A stretch of DNA of 64,000 nucleotides from Methylococcales bacterium (GTDB taxonomy: Bacteria; Pseudomonadota; Gammaproteobacteria; Methylococcales; Methylomonadaceae), in NCBI GenBank assembly GCA_028712795.1, contig JAQTPT010000002.1, forward strand, positions 156,137 to 220,136, in the 5' to 3' direction. The notes beneath the pieces are model-generated. The model had not been told where the DNA came from. It did not search any database and saw only the letters and a list, made by a program, of their open reading frames with translations. The position numbers and the translations under genes were made by a program. This document shows, in pieces, positions 19,754-29,964 of this stretch; within the stretch, counting starts at the first letter, position 1, and each line of letters starts with the position of its first letter.

Positions 19754-20115
19754 ATGAACCCGCAAACTACAAAATAAAGTCCCGGAAATACACTTCAAAG
19801 TGAATTGATACGGTTACATAAAGAAAACGAACAGTTACTTATCGCCCGTAAAATGTTAAACAAGCGGCAGTCTTCTTTGCGAAAGAAGCCGGGTAAAGTG
19901 CGGCATTATTCGAGAATAACAGAAGATTTATTCAGCCGCCTTCCGCCGGGTCATGCGAGTGAATAACTGCGCCTTTTATGCGTCGACTCAATCCACTGAT
20001 AAAGCAGATAAAAAAAAGCGCTTAAAGTTAAAGCTCGTGAGCTATTTGAGAAACGTGAAAGTAGAGCCCTAAGAAGGCCTCCGGTTGTTGTTCATTACTT
20101 AAACCGTAAACCCTT
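19754..20115 (+). pseudogene. Decayed IS3-family transposase remnant
   Basis: The stretch from 19798 encodes SELIRLHKENEQLLIARKML, matching the leucine-zipper block of IS3-family OrfA (ELKRLRKENEQLRMERDILK), with stops on both sides and a degraded continuation that keeps fragments reminiscent of OrfB. No terminal repeats can be recognised. The surrounding gap 19565-20167 contains nothing else that is supported. Confidence 0.6.
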
Positions 20116-20167
20116 TAGGTCAGAATCCACCCCTATAATCAAAATCGTATTTTCTTATAGAATCCAT

Positions 20168-21853
20168 CTAGAAAAAGCGGCCATTTATAAGAAAGTGCGC
20201 TGCGATACTACCAAAATAACCAAGCGCGATAACCGGTGTCCATTTCAAATGGCTGGTGAAAGTATAAATTCCCTTAGCCTGCCCCATCAAGCCCACTCCT
20301 GCTGCAGAACCTATAGCCAACATGCTGCCTCCCACGCCGGCAGTCAATGTCACTAGCAACCATTGGCCTTCGGAAATATCCGGCGCCATGGTCAATACGG
20401 ACAGCATAATTGTGCCGTTATCGATAAACGCAGAGGCAATCCCCACCATAATATTCGCTACGGTAGGATCGATAGCGCCATAAAGAAGATGGGATGCCAA
20501 GCCCAGATAGCCGATGAAGCTCAAGCCTCCGACACCCATCATGACACCGTAAAAAAACAGCAGGGTATCCCACTCCAAATTAGCAACTTTCTGAAAAATA
20601 TCAAATGGCAATTCCTGCGCCACCTGTAGATTTTTTTCAGCTTGCGGATTATTCATGTATTTCATGGGGGCAAAATAATCAATTTTTACATCGGTCAAAT
20701 CCACGGGGATCAAAATTGGATGAGAATTGCGGGTTTTTTGCAGGTAATAACTGAAAAACTTCAAATAGGTCAACCCTAGCATCATGCCACCTGCGGGCGG
20801 CAAGCCAAGGAAATTCTCAAAGCAAGCCGACGTAATTATCGTCAATACGAACAGAAAGATAATTGTCCACGCGCCCCGCTTCATATCTTGAGCTTCCATA
20901 ACCGCAGCGGGCCTTTCTTTTGGGATAAAGAAATTCATAACGGCTGCCGGTATAACAAAATTGATGATTGCTGGAATCAACAGGGAAAAGAAATCAGTAA
21001 AAGGCACTACCTCTTTTTGCCATACCAACAAGGTAGTAATATCGCCGAAGGGACTAAATGATCCGCCTGCGTTGGAAGCGACCACAACATTGATGCAGGA
21101 TAAGGTCACAAAGCGCGGACTCCCCTTGCCCATTGCCAAAATTACCGAACCCATCAGCAATGCGGTAGTGAGATTATTGCAACCGGATGAGATAAAGAAA
21201 GATTGAAATCCGGTGATCCAGAATAGTTGACGATAAGTGAAGTTTTTGCTTAACAACCAGACCCGCAGACTGTCAAACACGCCCCGATCTTCCATGGCAT
21301 TTAAATACGTCATCGACACCATAATGAACAAAAAAAGTTCACCATAGCTTTCCAGACTGGAGCGGAACGATGCTCCTGCTTGCTCGCTCATCCCGCCACT
21401 GACGTAAACTGCTGCGATAAAAATCCAAATGAGACTTGCCGCAAACACCATGGGTTTGGACTTTTTTAATTCCGTCACCTCCTCCGTCATGGCGAGAACG
21501 TAGGCCACCGCAAAAACAATCAGGGCAAGATAACCCGCCCAATGTCGAGTCAAATCTAATGGTTGAATTTGGCCAATTGTGTTCACTTTCTCAGCAGCCA
21601 TTGCCAGGGAAGGAAAAAGAAGGACTGGTAAAATCCGGTTATATTTTGAGCAAAGCAATTTTTTTAACAACTTAAGAGACCAGTAAGTTTTGAACAAAAG
21701 CACTCCGTCTTTATGTACAGGGAAGCTAAATTTACTCAATGTATTTAAAGATAGCTGCGTTCTGATCAAAAACCCTTCACTTGATACACGCATTATCAAA
21801 GAAAAAATAGATAAAAATATTTTAAATTTCATGTGCGACTCAAAAGAATTCAA
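20168..21853 (-). CDS. nhaD: NhaD-type sodium/proton antiporter (first copy)
   Basis: Membrane antiporter of the ArsB/NhaD superfamily that exports sodium in exchange for protons. After a hydrophobic leader (RILPVLLFPSLAMAAEK) the protein has about twelve membrane segments, with family blocks GCNNLTTALLMGSVILAM, NVVVASNAGGSFSPFGDITT and GIASAFIDNGTIMLSVL. The frame is open for 561 residues, but the first 60 or so do not look like NhaD and the true start is probably an internal TTG or GTG near 21670-21703. A second NhaD gene is divergently transcribed 400 bases away. Family identity is firm; ion preference is inference. Confidence 0.88.
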   Translation of the reverse strand: MNSFESHMKFKIFLSIFSLIMRVSSEGFLIRTQLSLNTLSKFSFPVHKDGVLLFKTYWSLKLLKKLLCSKYNRILPVLLFPSLAMAAEKVNTIGQIQPLDLTRHWAGYLALIVFAVAYVLAMTEEVTELKKSKPMVFAASLIWIFIAAVYVSGGMSEQAGASFRSSLESYGELFLFIMVSMTYLNAMEDRGVFDSLRVWLLSKNFTYRQLFWITGFQSFFISSGCNNLTTALLMGSVILAMGKGSPRFVTLSCINVVVASNAGGSFSPFGDITTLLVWQKEVVPFTDFFSLLIPAIINFVIPAAVMNFFIPKERPAAVMEAQDMKRGAWTIIFLFVLTIITSACFENFLGLPPAGGMMLGLTYLKFFSYYLQKTRNSHPILIPVDLTDVKIDYFAPMKYMNNPQAEKNLQVAQELPFDIFQKVANLEWDTLLFFYGVMMGVGGLSFIGYLGLASHLLYGAIDPTVANIMVGIASAFIDNGTIMLSVLTMAPDISEGQWLLVTLTAGVGGSMLAIGSAAGVGLMGQAKGIYTFTSHLKWTPVIALGYFGSIAAHFLINGRFF

Positions 21854-22259
21854 AAGATTGGCAGGAACGTGAAAATTACATACAAAGTGATTGGGAATAT
21901 CATAATCGAATTAGCGGCTATATGTCCTGTATTGTTGAATAAATCACTTTTTCCGGTATTCAAACTATTGATGCAGCATCAGGAGGGCATAATTGCCACA
22001 GTATATTTGCTTTAAATTACAATTCTTGCACTCGTATGGCTTCTTTTCCATTGATGCGTAGCGGCACAACAGCTTTCAAGCGTTCTTTTCTTAACTTTTT
22101 ATACAGCTTTGTTTAAACTTCCCTTAGAATGGATCAAGCGAACGGAGCCGGATCAAAACCGGCTTTGAGGCAATACGGATTCATTATCTATTGTTAGCCG
22201 GTTTTTGTTGTATTGAAAGTTGTTCCTTTTACCTTGATTCACTCATATTCGAACATAAA
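21854..22259. other. Divergent intergenic region between the two nhaD genes
   Basis: About 400 AT-rich bases separate the two antiporter genes. No RNA gene or convincing open frame was found. It must contain the promoters of both genes and, for the first copy, possibly part of an over-long annotated N-terminus. Confidence 0.5.
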
Positions 22260-23708
22260 ATGAATAGCAAATTATTTAAGTGTTTTATCTTTACGATTTT
22301 GCTCCTGCCCGCTGCGGCTTTTGCTGGCGAAGTTTCGGATGTTCTAAATACGCCCAGGTCATTAAATTTGACCCATCATATCATTGGCTATCTTTCCCTA
22401 GCCGTTACAGTTCTCGCCTACATTGCCGCAATGTCGGAAGAAGTGATCGAGTTGCGCAAGTCCAAACCAATGGTCTTGGGTTCGGCACTGGTGTGGTTTG
22501 CGATATGTATTTACTATGCCTTGCACGGAGAAGCCAAAGTGGCGGCAGTCGCTTTTGAAAGTAATCTGCTTGCGTATGTCGAATTATTTTTATTTATTCT
22601 GGTGTCAATGACCTACCTGAACGCCATGGAGGAACGCGGCATTTTCGATGGCCTCAGAATTTGGCTGCTAAGCCGTCAGTACAGCTATCGGCAACTGTTC
22701 TGGATAACCGGCGTACTTGCCTTTGTTCTTTCTACCGTGATCAGCGGCATGGCGGTAGGGCTTTTAATGGGGGCTGTCGCAGCAGCTGTGGGTAAAAGAA
22801 AGAAAGAATTTGTCGCTTTGGCTTGCGTAAACATTGTAGTGGCGGCCAACGCCGGCGGCTCGTTAAGTCCTTTGGGCGGCATTTCAACACTGTTCGTCTG
22901 GCAACATAAAATCCTGCCTTTTTATGAGTTTCTATCACTGACTATTCCATGCCTGGTCAATTTTCTTGTGCCTGCAGCGGTCATGCATTTTTTCGTCCCC
23001 AAAGAAACACCGGCCGCTTCCACCAGCACCGTCTGGCTCCGTCGTGGCAGCAAACGGGTTATTTTACTTTTCATCGTGACACTTGCTATCACCGTATCTT
23101 CAAATATTGTTCTGGAACTGCCGCCTGCCGCAGGCATGATGGCGGGGCTTGGTTTATTACAATTTTTCAGCTTTTATCTGACCCAAACAGCTAACGAAGT
23201 CAAAAGCGACTTTGCTCATGTCTATCAGCTCTTCGGGGTGGATCCTCCCAGGGATAATAAAAAACAGGACTTTGATGTTTTCAAGAATGTGGGGACTGTT
23301 GATTGGGATACGCTGTTATTCTTTTATGGGGCGATGATGTTAATTGGAGCCCTGGGGTTTCTCGGCTATCTTGATGCTATTGCGCATTTTCTGTTCGGGC
23401 AGATTAGCGCCACTGTTGCCAATATCAGTATCGGCCTTTCATCCGCGTTTATTGATAACGGCACCTTGATGTTTGCGGTACTGAGTATGCATCCCGATCT
23501 TCCTACCGGCCAATGGTTGCTGTTAACCTTAACCCTCGGCGTAGGCGGTAGCCTGTTGGCAATTGGATCAGCTCCAGGGGTCGCTTTGCTTGGACAAATT
23601 AAGGAAGGCTATACCTTTGCATTCCACATGCGCTGGATGCCCATTATTTTACTGGGCTATTTAGCCAGTATTGCCGTGCATTTCTGGATAAATGCCCAAT
23701 ATTTTTAA
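22260..23708 (+). CDS. nhaD: NhaD-type sodium/proton antiporter (second copy)
   Basis: Second NhaD paralogue, 482 residues from the ATG at 22260, which starts a signal-peptide-like segment (KCFIFTILLLPAAAFAGE). The frame is open upstream to 22191 without Shine-Dalgarno or family sequence. The same blocks are present as in the neighbour: NIVVAANAGGSLSPLGGIST, GLSSAFIDNGTLMFAVLS and GSLLAIGSAPGVALLGQIKE. One difference is that the first copy has GCNNLTTALL where this copy has ISGMAVGLLM, so a possibly ion-related polar motif (CNN) is lost. Divergent to the first copy with a shared 400-bp upstream region. Confidence 0.9.
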   Translation: MNSKLFKCFIFTILLLPAAAFAGEVSDVLNTPRSLNLTHHIIGYLSLAVTVLAYIAAMSEEVIELRKSKPMVLGSALVWFAICIYYALHGEAKVAAVAFESNLLAYVELFLFILVSMTYLNAMEERGIFDGLRIWLLSRQYSYRQLFWITGVLAFVLSTVISGMAVGLLMGAVAAAVGKRKKEFVALACVNIVVAANAGGSLSPLGGISTLFVWQHKILPFYEFLSLTIPCLVNFLVPAAVMHFFVPKETPAASTSTVWLRRGSKRVILLFIVTLAITVSSNIVLELPPAAGMMAGLGLLQFFSFYLTQTANEVKSDFAHVYQLFGVDPPRDNKKQDFDVFKNVGTVDWDTLLFFYGAMMLIGALGFLGYLDAIAHFLFGQISATVANISIGLSSAFIDNGTLMFAVLSMHPDLPTGQWLLLTLTLGVGGSLLAIGSAPGVALLGQIKEGYTFAFHMRWMPIILLGYLASIAVHFWINAQYF

Positions 23709-23844
23709 GTTAATCAGTCAGATAAGCTTTGACATCTGTGTTTTCTTGAAGCATGCCCCCATTTTATAGGTTTTAAACGCTATTGGACGGAAATCAAACC
23801 GTACGATTTTTCTTAAATTTTTTAGTTTCAGATTAGTTACGATT

Positions 23845-25728
23845 ATGTCCTCAACTTCACAAGATCAAACCAAACAACATCTGGCTGCCCTGGCGATGGG
23901 CGCCATCGGAGTAGTATTCGGCGATATTGGCACTAGTCCGCTTTATGCCCTTAAGGAAATTTTTCTGAGCGGCTTGACGATTAATAGACTCCACGTGTTC
24001 GGTGCTTTGTCGCTGGTTTTTTGGACATTAACGCTGGTTGTAACTACCAAATACGCAATTTTTATTATGCGTGCCGATAACAAAGGCGAAGGCGGTATCA
24101 TGGCGCTAATGGCCTTAGCCTTGCAAGGTTCAAAAGAAAACCCGGAAAGAATGCGTTTCATCGTCACCGTCGGACTGCTGGGCACGGTGTTGTTTTACGG
24201 AGACAGCATCATTACCCCTGCAATTTCAGTGCTCAGCGCCGCCGAAGGCTTGCAAATTATCGCTCCGTCATTAGCCCATTATGTGATGCCGGTTACCATC
24301 ACCGTTCTGGGCGGTCTCTTTGTAATGCAGGCGAAGGGCTCTGGCAAGATGGGCAAACTGTTTTCACCCATCATGTGCATTTGGTTTTGTTTACTTGCGG
24401 TTCTCGGTGTAATTAACATCATCCATGAACCGGGCGTTTTATTGGCGATAAACCCTTATTACGCCATCCATTTACTAATTGAGTTAGGCTGGCGTGGATT
24501 TTTGATTATGGGCGCGGTCGTGCTGGTGATCACCGGCGCCGAAGCACTATACGCCGATATGGGGCATTTCGGTTTAAAACCGATCCGTTACGCCTGGTTC
24601 GGTTTCGTGTTTCCTGCTTTGCTGCTCAACTATTTCGGCCAAGGAGCGCTGTTGATCGGTCATCCTGATGCAATAGAAAATCCTTTTTATTTACTTGCGC
24701 CGACCTGGGCGCTGTATCCTTTGCTAATCCTGTCAACGCTGGCCACTGTTATCGCCTCGCAAGCAGTGATTTCAGGCGCATTTTCAATGACGCGACAAGC
24801 CATACAACTGGGTTACTGTCCACGCATGAATATTTTACACACCTCAGGCGATGAAATGGGACAAGTTTATGTGCCTGCCATCAATTGGTTATTGATGGCG
24901 TCGGTTTTCGTGCTGGTGCTGAGTTTTCAGTCTTCAACTGCATTGGCTTCCGCTTATGGCTTGGCGGTGACCGGAACAATGATGTCCACCACGTTGTTGG
25001 CATTTATTGTCATTCAAGCACTTTGGCAATGGAATAAATATACGAGCGTGACATTTTTGTCGGTTTTTTTGACCATAGATTTAACTTTTCTTTCCTCTAA
25101 CAGCTTAAAGATACCGACTGGCGGCTGGCTCCCTCTGTTCGTCGCCACCGTTCTGTTTCTGGTGTTAACGACGTGGATTAAGGGGCGTAAGCTACTCTCG
25201 GAATACATGGATGCCAGGCGAATGTTATTCGAGGATCTGGAAGAAAAAATAAATGGTAAATTAGTTACGGTACCGGGCACTGCAATTTATTTAACCAGAA
25301 GCTTGCACGGTGTCCCTCAAGTGCTTTTGCACAACCTAGAACACAATCATGTCTTGCATAAGCAAATTATTGTGATGACCATTGTCACGACCAACGAACC
25401 CTATGTTGACGAAGCGCATCTGGTCAAAATCAGATCTTTCGGCGAAAACCGGAACTTTTACCGGGTGAAACTCTATTACGGTTTCAAGCAAAACGCGGAT
25501 GTGCGCCGCGCATTGGAATTATGCATACAAGAAGGCCTGGATATTAATCCCAAAAATGCCTCTTTTTTCATCGGCAGTGAACAACTGTCTTTTCGTAACA
25601 AAAGCCCGATGCCGAAATGGCGCAGAACCCTATTCAGATTTTTATTCCACAATTCCACCAGTGCGATTGAATTTTTTAAAATACCTGTCGACCGGGTCGT
25701 GGAGCTTGGGATCCGTATTGAGCTATAA
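23845..25728 (+). CDS. kup: Low-affinity potassium transporter Kup (TrkD)
   Basis: Proton-coupled potassium uptake protein, 627 residues, with twelve predicted membrane segments in the first 430 residues and a cytoplasmic C-terminal domain. The hallmark GDIGTSPLYALKEIF lies near residue 28, and the blocks NKGEGGIMALMALA and YGDSIITPAISVLSAAEG follow. It is on the same strand as the second nhaD gene, 136 bases downstream, and may share its role in cation balance. Confidence 0.97.
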   Translation: MSSTSQDQTKQHLAALAMGAIGVVFGDIGTSPLYALKEIFLSGLTINRLHVFGALSLVFWTLTLVVTTKYAIFIMRADNKGEGGIMALMALALQGSKENPERMRFIVTVGLLGTVLFYGDSIITPAISVLSAAEGLQIIAPSLAHYVMPVTITVLGGLFVMQAKGSGKMGKLFSPIMCIWFCLLAVLGVINIIHEPGVLLAINPYYAIHLLIELGWRGFLIMGAVVLVITGAEALYADMGHFGLKPIRYAWFGFVFPALLLNYFGQGALLIGHPDAIENPFYLLAPTWALYPLLILSTLATVIASQAVISGAFSMTRQAIQLGYCPRMNILHTSGDEMGQVYVPAINWLLMASVFVLVLSFQSSTALASAYGLAVTGTMMSTTLLAFIVIQALWQWNKYTSVTFLSVFLTIDLTFLSSNSLKIPTGGWLPLFVATVLFLVLTTWIKGRKLLSEYMDARRMLFEDLEEKINGKLVTVPGTAIYLTRSLHGVPQVLLHNLEHNHVLHKQIIVMTIVTTNEPYVDEAHLVKIRSFGENRNFYRVKLYYGFKQNADVRRALELCIQEGLDINPKNASFFIGSEQLSFRNKSPMPKWRRTLFRFLFHNSTSAIEFFKIPVDRVVELGIRIEL

Positions 25729-25771
25729 CCGAACTTGAGATATTAGATAACTCACCATTCCTTGGTCGCCA

Positions 25772-25811
25772 CAGATTCACAGATTTTAAATAAAGTTAAT
25801 CTGTGAATCTG
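25772..25811. repeat. Perfect 14-bp inverted repeat after kup
   Basis: CAGATTCACAGATT at 25772-25785 pairs exactly with 25798-25811 across a 12-base AT-rich loop. It lies between the convergent genes kup and dedA, followed by GGGGCTATTTATTTTTTG, so it may end both transcripts. Confidence 0.75.
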
Positions 25812-25841
25812 GGGCTATTTATTTTTTGCACTTTTACCTTG

Positions 25842-26489
25842 TTAACTCTCTTTTGAATAATACTTATGCCGGATAAACTCTACTACAGCAGGCATTATTG
25901 AGATAATCACAATAGCTAAAATTACAATGGTAAAATTTTGTTTTACAACCGGAATATTGCCAAACCAGTAGCCTCCAAACAAGCAAATGGAAATCCAGGA
26001 AACCCCGCCTATCACGTTGAATTGAAGAAACTTTTTGTAGCCCATGTCGCCTATGCCTGCCACAAATGGGGCAAAGGTTCGAATAATAGGGATGAATCGG
26101 GCAATTATTATTGTTTTGGCGCCATATTTTTCATAAAACTTATGGGTGCGCTCTACATGTTCCTTATTCAAAAATCGGGTCTTTTCCTGTTTAGCTATTT
26201 TGGGTCCAAAAAAACTTCCAATTTCATAATTGACTGAATCGCCCAGTACCGCGGCAATACATAAAATCACATAGAGTATTCCAACACTCAAATCACCTTT
26301 TGCAGCAAAAGCGCCCGCTGCAAAAAGCAGGGAATCCCCCGGTAAAAAAGGGAGTACAACTAACCCTGTTTCACAGAAAATAATAATAAATAATATGATG
26401 TAAGTCAGCTGTCCGTAGTCTTGAATAATCTCGCTGAGATATTTGTCCAGGTGTAAAAAAATATTAATAAATTGGGTAATGTGTTCCAT
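25842..26489 (-). CDS. DedA-family inner-membrane protein
   Basis: A 215-residue polytopic protein of the DedA/SNARE-associated (VTT) superfamily, whose members are linked to lipid carrier flipping (undecaprenyl phosphate, phosphatidylethanolamine) and membrane potential. The conserved blocks are [31 protein letters not shown], the FxRxxPxxRTFxPxVAG motif seen as [18 protein letters not shown], and a C-terminal glycine-rich helix pair. It most resembles YqjA/DedA. No obvious operon partner; the 250 bases upstream (26490-26739) hold no supported gene. Confidence 0.92.
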   Translation of the reverse strand: MEHITQFINIFLHLDKYLSEIIQDYGQLTYIILFIIIFCETGLVVLPFLPGDSLLFAAGAFAAKGDLSVGILYVILCIAAVLGDSVNYEIGSFFGPKIAKQEKTRFLNKEHVERTHKFYEKYGAKTIIIARFIPIIRTFAPFVAGIGDMGYKKFLQFNVIGGVSWISICLFGGYWFGNIPVVKQNFTIVILAIVIISIMPAVVEFIRHKYYSKES

Positions 26490-26739
26490 GCTAATTCCTG
26501 AAAGTGTTTTGCCAAGTTGGATAGTACGTGATTAATCGGCTGTAAATCAGTCCAACTAATTGCTACTTGTACCGCCGGTACGAATGATAATTTTGCAATG
26601 CCCGAGTGCTGTATTATTGCCTTCATGGCATCAACCTCGGATGTATCAGCGGATAAAAGCATTCTTAATTTGTTTTTAATTAAATAAATCGATAAGTTAC
26701 ACTTGCTTTTTCTTTTTCTTTTTCTGTTTTTGCCGGTTT

Positions 26740-27972
26740 TTATTCTGATATAGTATCTATTCGACTCACAATTTCACTGCTGGCCAGCTCCAGCCCATTC
26801 TTATAACATTTGATAGCAGTGTCTTTATCGCCTTGTGCAAATAACAAATCACCCAGCAGTTGGTAAGCCTGAACAGTGGGTTCAGCTGCGATACTTTTAG
26901 CCAAATAGCTTTCGGCCTTCAAGGTTTCACCACATTTAACAGCCAGCTTGCCCATAACCGCTAACAACACCGCATTTTCCTGATGCACATAAGACCATTT
27001 TTCGGCGGTTTCAAGCTGCTTTGAAACATCCCTGGACTGGATACTGCCAAACAATACGACTAAAGTTTCAGCCCAGTTCACTGATATGGCATTAGCCAGT
27101 TCTTGTTCAATCTCAACACCCGCGCCAGCGTCTATCATTGCCGCGAAATATATAGCAGCAATACCTGCCACGGTTTTTATGTAATCAGGGATTTCCGACC
27201 AGAGTGATTTGATTTCATCGGTATTACCCTTTTTGGCGGATTGTTTTAGCAATTGGCTGAAGGCTTCAGTTTCCAGCAACTTTACTTCGGCCTCCATCAA
27301 AATTTTGTGGTTATGCAACGATGGAATCAATTTTCTTATGCCTTGCCAATCACCTAAATGCTGGTAGGTTTGATGCAATAATTTCAGAACACTGGCATGG
27401 GCTGGGTCGATCGAATGAAGGCGGGTCAGAGTTTCCAAGGCCTGTTCAAATTGATTGCCTGACAGACTTAATTCCGCCTGAGTTAGCCCTATCATCACAC
27501 TGGAATCAGGCGACTGGTCGGCGGCTTTTTTTAAATATTCATCTCTTTTATCAAAAGCGCCCCGCGATTGCGCCGCCCTTGCCGCAGTCAGATAATGAAT
27601 TAAGGGCACGCCACTTTGCGAGGCGTGCTTAATTAAAATATTTTCCGCTTTTTCCCAGTTGCCTTCCGCAGAGTCCACTAAGCCGGCGATCAAGGCTTCT
27701 TGAGACCGGTTAAATTTTATGTTTTTACCGCGGCTCTTAATTTTTCCTGGCAATCTGATCAGCCAACCCATCAACCTGAAGAAAAAATAAAATATAAAAA
27801 AACCAAATATCAGGCTGACTGCAAAAACCACCAACGATGTTTCCAACGACCAATGCCCAATGCCCATCAGAACATAACCTGGATTATCAAAGCCTTTCAA
27901 CAAGTTACTGACAAAAAAAGCAAAGGCGGCAGTGGCTAGAAGAGAGCCTAGAAAATAAAATAATTTTTTCAT
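26740..27972 (-). CDS. hemY: HemY, haem-biosynthesis-associated TPR membrane protein
   Basis: A 410-residue protein with two N-terminal membrane segments (FYFLGSLLATAAFAFFVSNL and LVVFAVSLIFGFFIFYFFF) and a periplasm-excluded TPR domain. Proteobacterial HemY is different from the Bacillus protoporphyrinogen oxidase of the same name; its role in haem synthesis is inferred from its conserved place in the hemCDXY operon. The ATG at 27972 is chosen: upstream codons in the frame are Gln/Arg-rich and are translated hemX 3' sequence in another frame. Confidence 0.92.
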   Translation of the reverse strand: MKKLFYFLGSLLATAAFAFFVSNLLKGFDNPGYVLMGIGHWSLETSLVVFAVSLIFGFFIFYFFFRLMGWLIRLPGKIKSRGKNIKFNRSQEALIAGLVDSAEGNWEKAENILIKHASQSGVPLIHYLTAARAAQSRGAFDKRDEYLKKAADQSPDSSVMIGLTQAELSLSGNQFEQALETLTRLHSIDPAHASVLKLLHQTYQHLGDWQGIRKLIPSLHNHKILMEAEVKLLETEAFSQLLKQSAKKGNTDEIKSLWSEIPDYIKTVAGIAAIYFAAMIDAGAGVEIEQELANAISVNWAETLVVLFGSIQSRDVSKQLETAEKWSYVHQENAVLLAVMGKLAVKCGETLKAESYLAKSIAAEPTVQAYQLLGDLLFAQGDKDTAIKCYKNGLELASSEIVSRIDTISE

Positions 27973-27985
27973 CAGGTAGTCTCTA

Positions 27986-29185
27986 TTATTGCGCTGCCGG
28001 TGCTGCTTCAGCCGGAGCCACTGTTGCGGCCGGTTTTGTGGGTTCTCTTGTTTGAGCTGGCGCCGCTTCTGCTGGCGGCATTGCTTTATCCGATTCAATT
28101 CTCAGTTTGGTTATGTCCCTGAGCATTTTTAACGAAGGGCTGATATCAGGAAACTGGCTATGAACATTAATGGTGTTAATCCGGTCCAGCTCGGCGATAA
28201 AGCTATCAGAATCCGCGTTCTTGGTAAAATGCTGCTCTATCCATTTTTTTGCATCCGCCAAACTGGATTGAAAAATCGCTTCATTATGCTGAACCAGCGA
28301 AACTTTCACCATTTCCAGTTTTACTCTTAATTGCTCTTGAATAAATTGTGCTTCCTCTGGCGTCAGTATTTCTTTAACTTCATGCTCTGTGTGCCTGATG
28401 GTAACAAAGCCTTCAAGTTGATTGACAGCAGAATCAATCAGGCCGTGGTCTTCTGTTGCCGCGGCAGGTTTCTGCTTTTCTTCGGCCGGCGCTGTCAATG
28501 CTTTACCGGTATACGGCAACAACAGCACTAATTTATCGACACGGTCTTGCAATGTCTGGATCGAAGCATAGATGCCGACAGTATCAGGGACTGTAATGCT
28601 TTTGATGACTGCGATTTCCCTGGCAATCTCTTCGCGCACTTTATACGTTGCGGCATCGCCGCTTTCCCTTAAACGTTGATCGGCGGCCTCCAGTGCTTCA
28701 CGCGTGGTGTTTACGTCACCGATTAAATGCAATCGTTCATTGGCGACACTCAATAAATACTCGGCATCGGCAATTAACCAATCACCGCGCGTCTTTCCCA
28801 GTTGCCGTTGAACCTGGGCGATGGCTTCGTTCAACTCTTTGCGGGTGTTTTCCAGCTTTTCGTTGTGCAACTGGGAGAAGTCAGCAAGCGTTTTAGTAAA
28901 GTGAGTGTCTTTACCGGCAATATTTGCTTCCAGGGTTGCAAGCTGTGACTGAATGGCAACAAGCTGGGACTGATAGTCAGCAATCTGCTTTGACATCTGG
29001 CCTTTAACTTCACCGCCCAGGCCTTCCTGTTTGTCCCGTAATTGTGTAAAAAGATAAAAACCGGCACCTGCAAGTCCAATAACAAAAAACAGGATAATAA
29101 CGCCAAACCAGAATCCACTCCGCGACCGGCGGGCCTGTTTGGTCTCACCCAGCTCTTGTTCTTGTTGTTCACTCAATTCGGCCAC
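27986..29185 (-). CDS. hemX: HemX, uroporphyrinogen-III C-methyltransferase-like membrane protein
   Basis: Around 399 residues: a charged N-terminus, one membrane segment (FWFGVIILFFVIGLAGAGFY), a long coiled coil, and a C-terminal region ending in Ala/Pro-rich sequence (PAEAAPAQTREPTKPAA). Despite the database name, this family lacks a methyltransferase fold. The GTG start at 29185 follows AGGGGGA at seven bases and overlaps hemD by 13 bases; an in-frame ATG at 29206 lacks such a site. The low-complexity tail suggests rapid evolution. Confidence 0.9.
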   Translation of the reverse strand: MAELSEQQEQELGETKQARRSRSGFWFGVIILFFVIGLAGAGFYLFTQLRDKQEGLGGEVKGQMSKQIADYQSQLVAIQSQLATLEANIAGKDTHFTKTLADFSQLHNEKLENTRKELNEAIAQVQRQLGKTRGDWLIADAEYLLSVANERLHLIGDVNTTREALEAADQRLRESGDAATYKVREEIAREIAVIKSITVPDTVGIYASIQTLQDRVDKLVLLLPYTGKALTAPAEEKQKPAAATEDHGLIDSAVNQLEGFVTIRHTEHEVKEILTPEEAQFIQEQLRVKLEMVKVSLVQHNEAIFQSSLADAKKWIEQHFTKNADSDSFIAELDRINTINVHSQFPDISPSLKMLRDITKLRIESDKAMPPAEAAPAQTREPTKPAATVAPAEAAPAAQ

Positions 29186-29964
29186 TTTATTCCCCCTGTT
29201 ACACACATTGTTACTGTCTCAAGAATTGCAGCATCTGAAGGATCATGAGTCACTGCAATTCGTTTAAATCCGATGTCGGCCGCTATCTGCCTGATTCTAT
29301 TACTAACCGCCACCAGTGACGCTTCGAATAATCGCTGATGATTTTTTTCTCCCAGCATGATCAATAAATTCTGCAAGGCTTCACCGCTGGTTACAGTGAT
29401 GACGTCCAGCTTATCTTGCGCAATCAACAAATTGACTTGCGAGCTATCAATGACGGGAACCGCTCTTTTATATACGTCCAGATAGTCAACGTTTGCGCCT
29501 CTGCTACGCAATGTAACCGCAAGCTCATCTCGCCCGCCTTCGCCACGAACGATCAAACAACGCTGACCGTTCATCTGTTGCATCTGCGGCATTGCCAGCA
29601 ATGCCTCGCTGTTATAACCCGCTTCAGGCGCCAGATCGACGGGTAACCCGGCCAAAACCAAGGCTTGCGCTGTCGCCTTTCCAATGGCGGCAATTCGTGC
29701 CGGCTTAAACTTTGCCATTTTATCACTATCTGAATAGTAACCATACATTGTTACTGCATTGGCGCTGATAAAAACAAGCCACTGATACTTATCCAGATTA
29801 GCCAGAGTACTTTTTATCCTGGAAGAATCATCCAACGCAACAATAGCCAGGGTTGGAAAGCGGACAGCCACCCCGCCCTGCTCTTCAATTAAACGGCTTA
29901 AGTTTTCTGCTTGATGTGCGGGGCGCGTCACTAAAACCCGGGCGCCATTCAACGGCTTAATCAA
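29173..29964 (-). CDS. hemD: Uroporphyrinogen-III synthase
   Basis: Cyclises hydroxymethylbilane to uroporphyrinogen III with inversion of ring D. The 263 residues have the family's two alpha/beta domains: [19 protein letters not shown] at the start, [12 protein letters not shown] in the first domain, and [17 protein letters not shown] in the second. Sequence conservation is always low in HemD; the start codon overlaps the end of hemC by four bases, supporting translational coupling. Confidence 0.95.
   Translation of the reverse strand: MIKPLNGARVLVTRPAHQAENLSRLIEEQGGVAVRFPTLAIVALDDSSRIKSTLANLDKYQWLVFISANAVTMYGYYSDSDKMAKFKPARIAAIGKATAQALVLAGLPVDLAPEAGYNSEALLAMPQMQQMNGQRCLIVRGEGGRDELAVTLRSRGANVDYLDVYKRAVPVIDSSQVNLLIAQDKLDVITVTSGEALQNLLIMLGEKNHQRLFEASLVAVSNRIRQIAADIGFKRIAVTHDPSDAAILETVTMCVTGGIKWPN

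Noticed and set aside
26405..26662. Minus-strand frame of 85 codons upstream of the DedA gene
   Set aside because: It overlaps the start of the well-supported DedA gene in another frame and has no domain.
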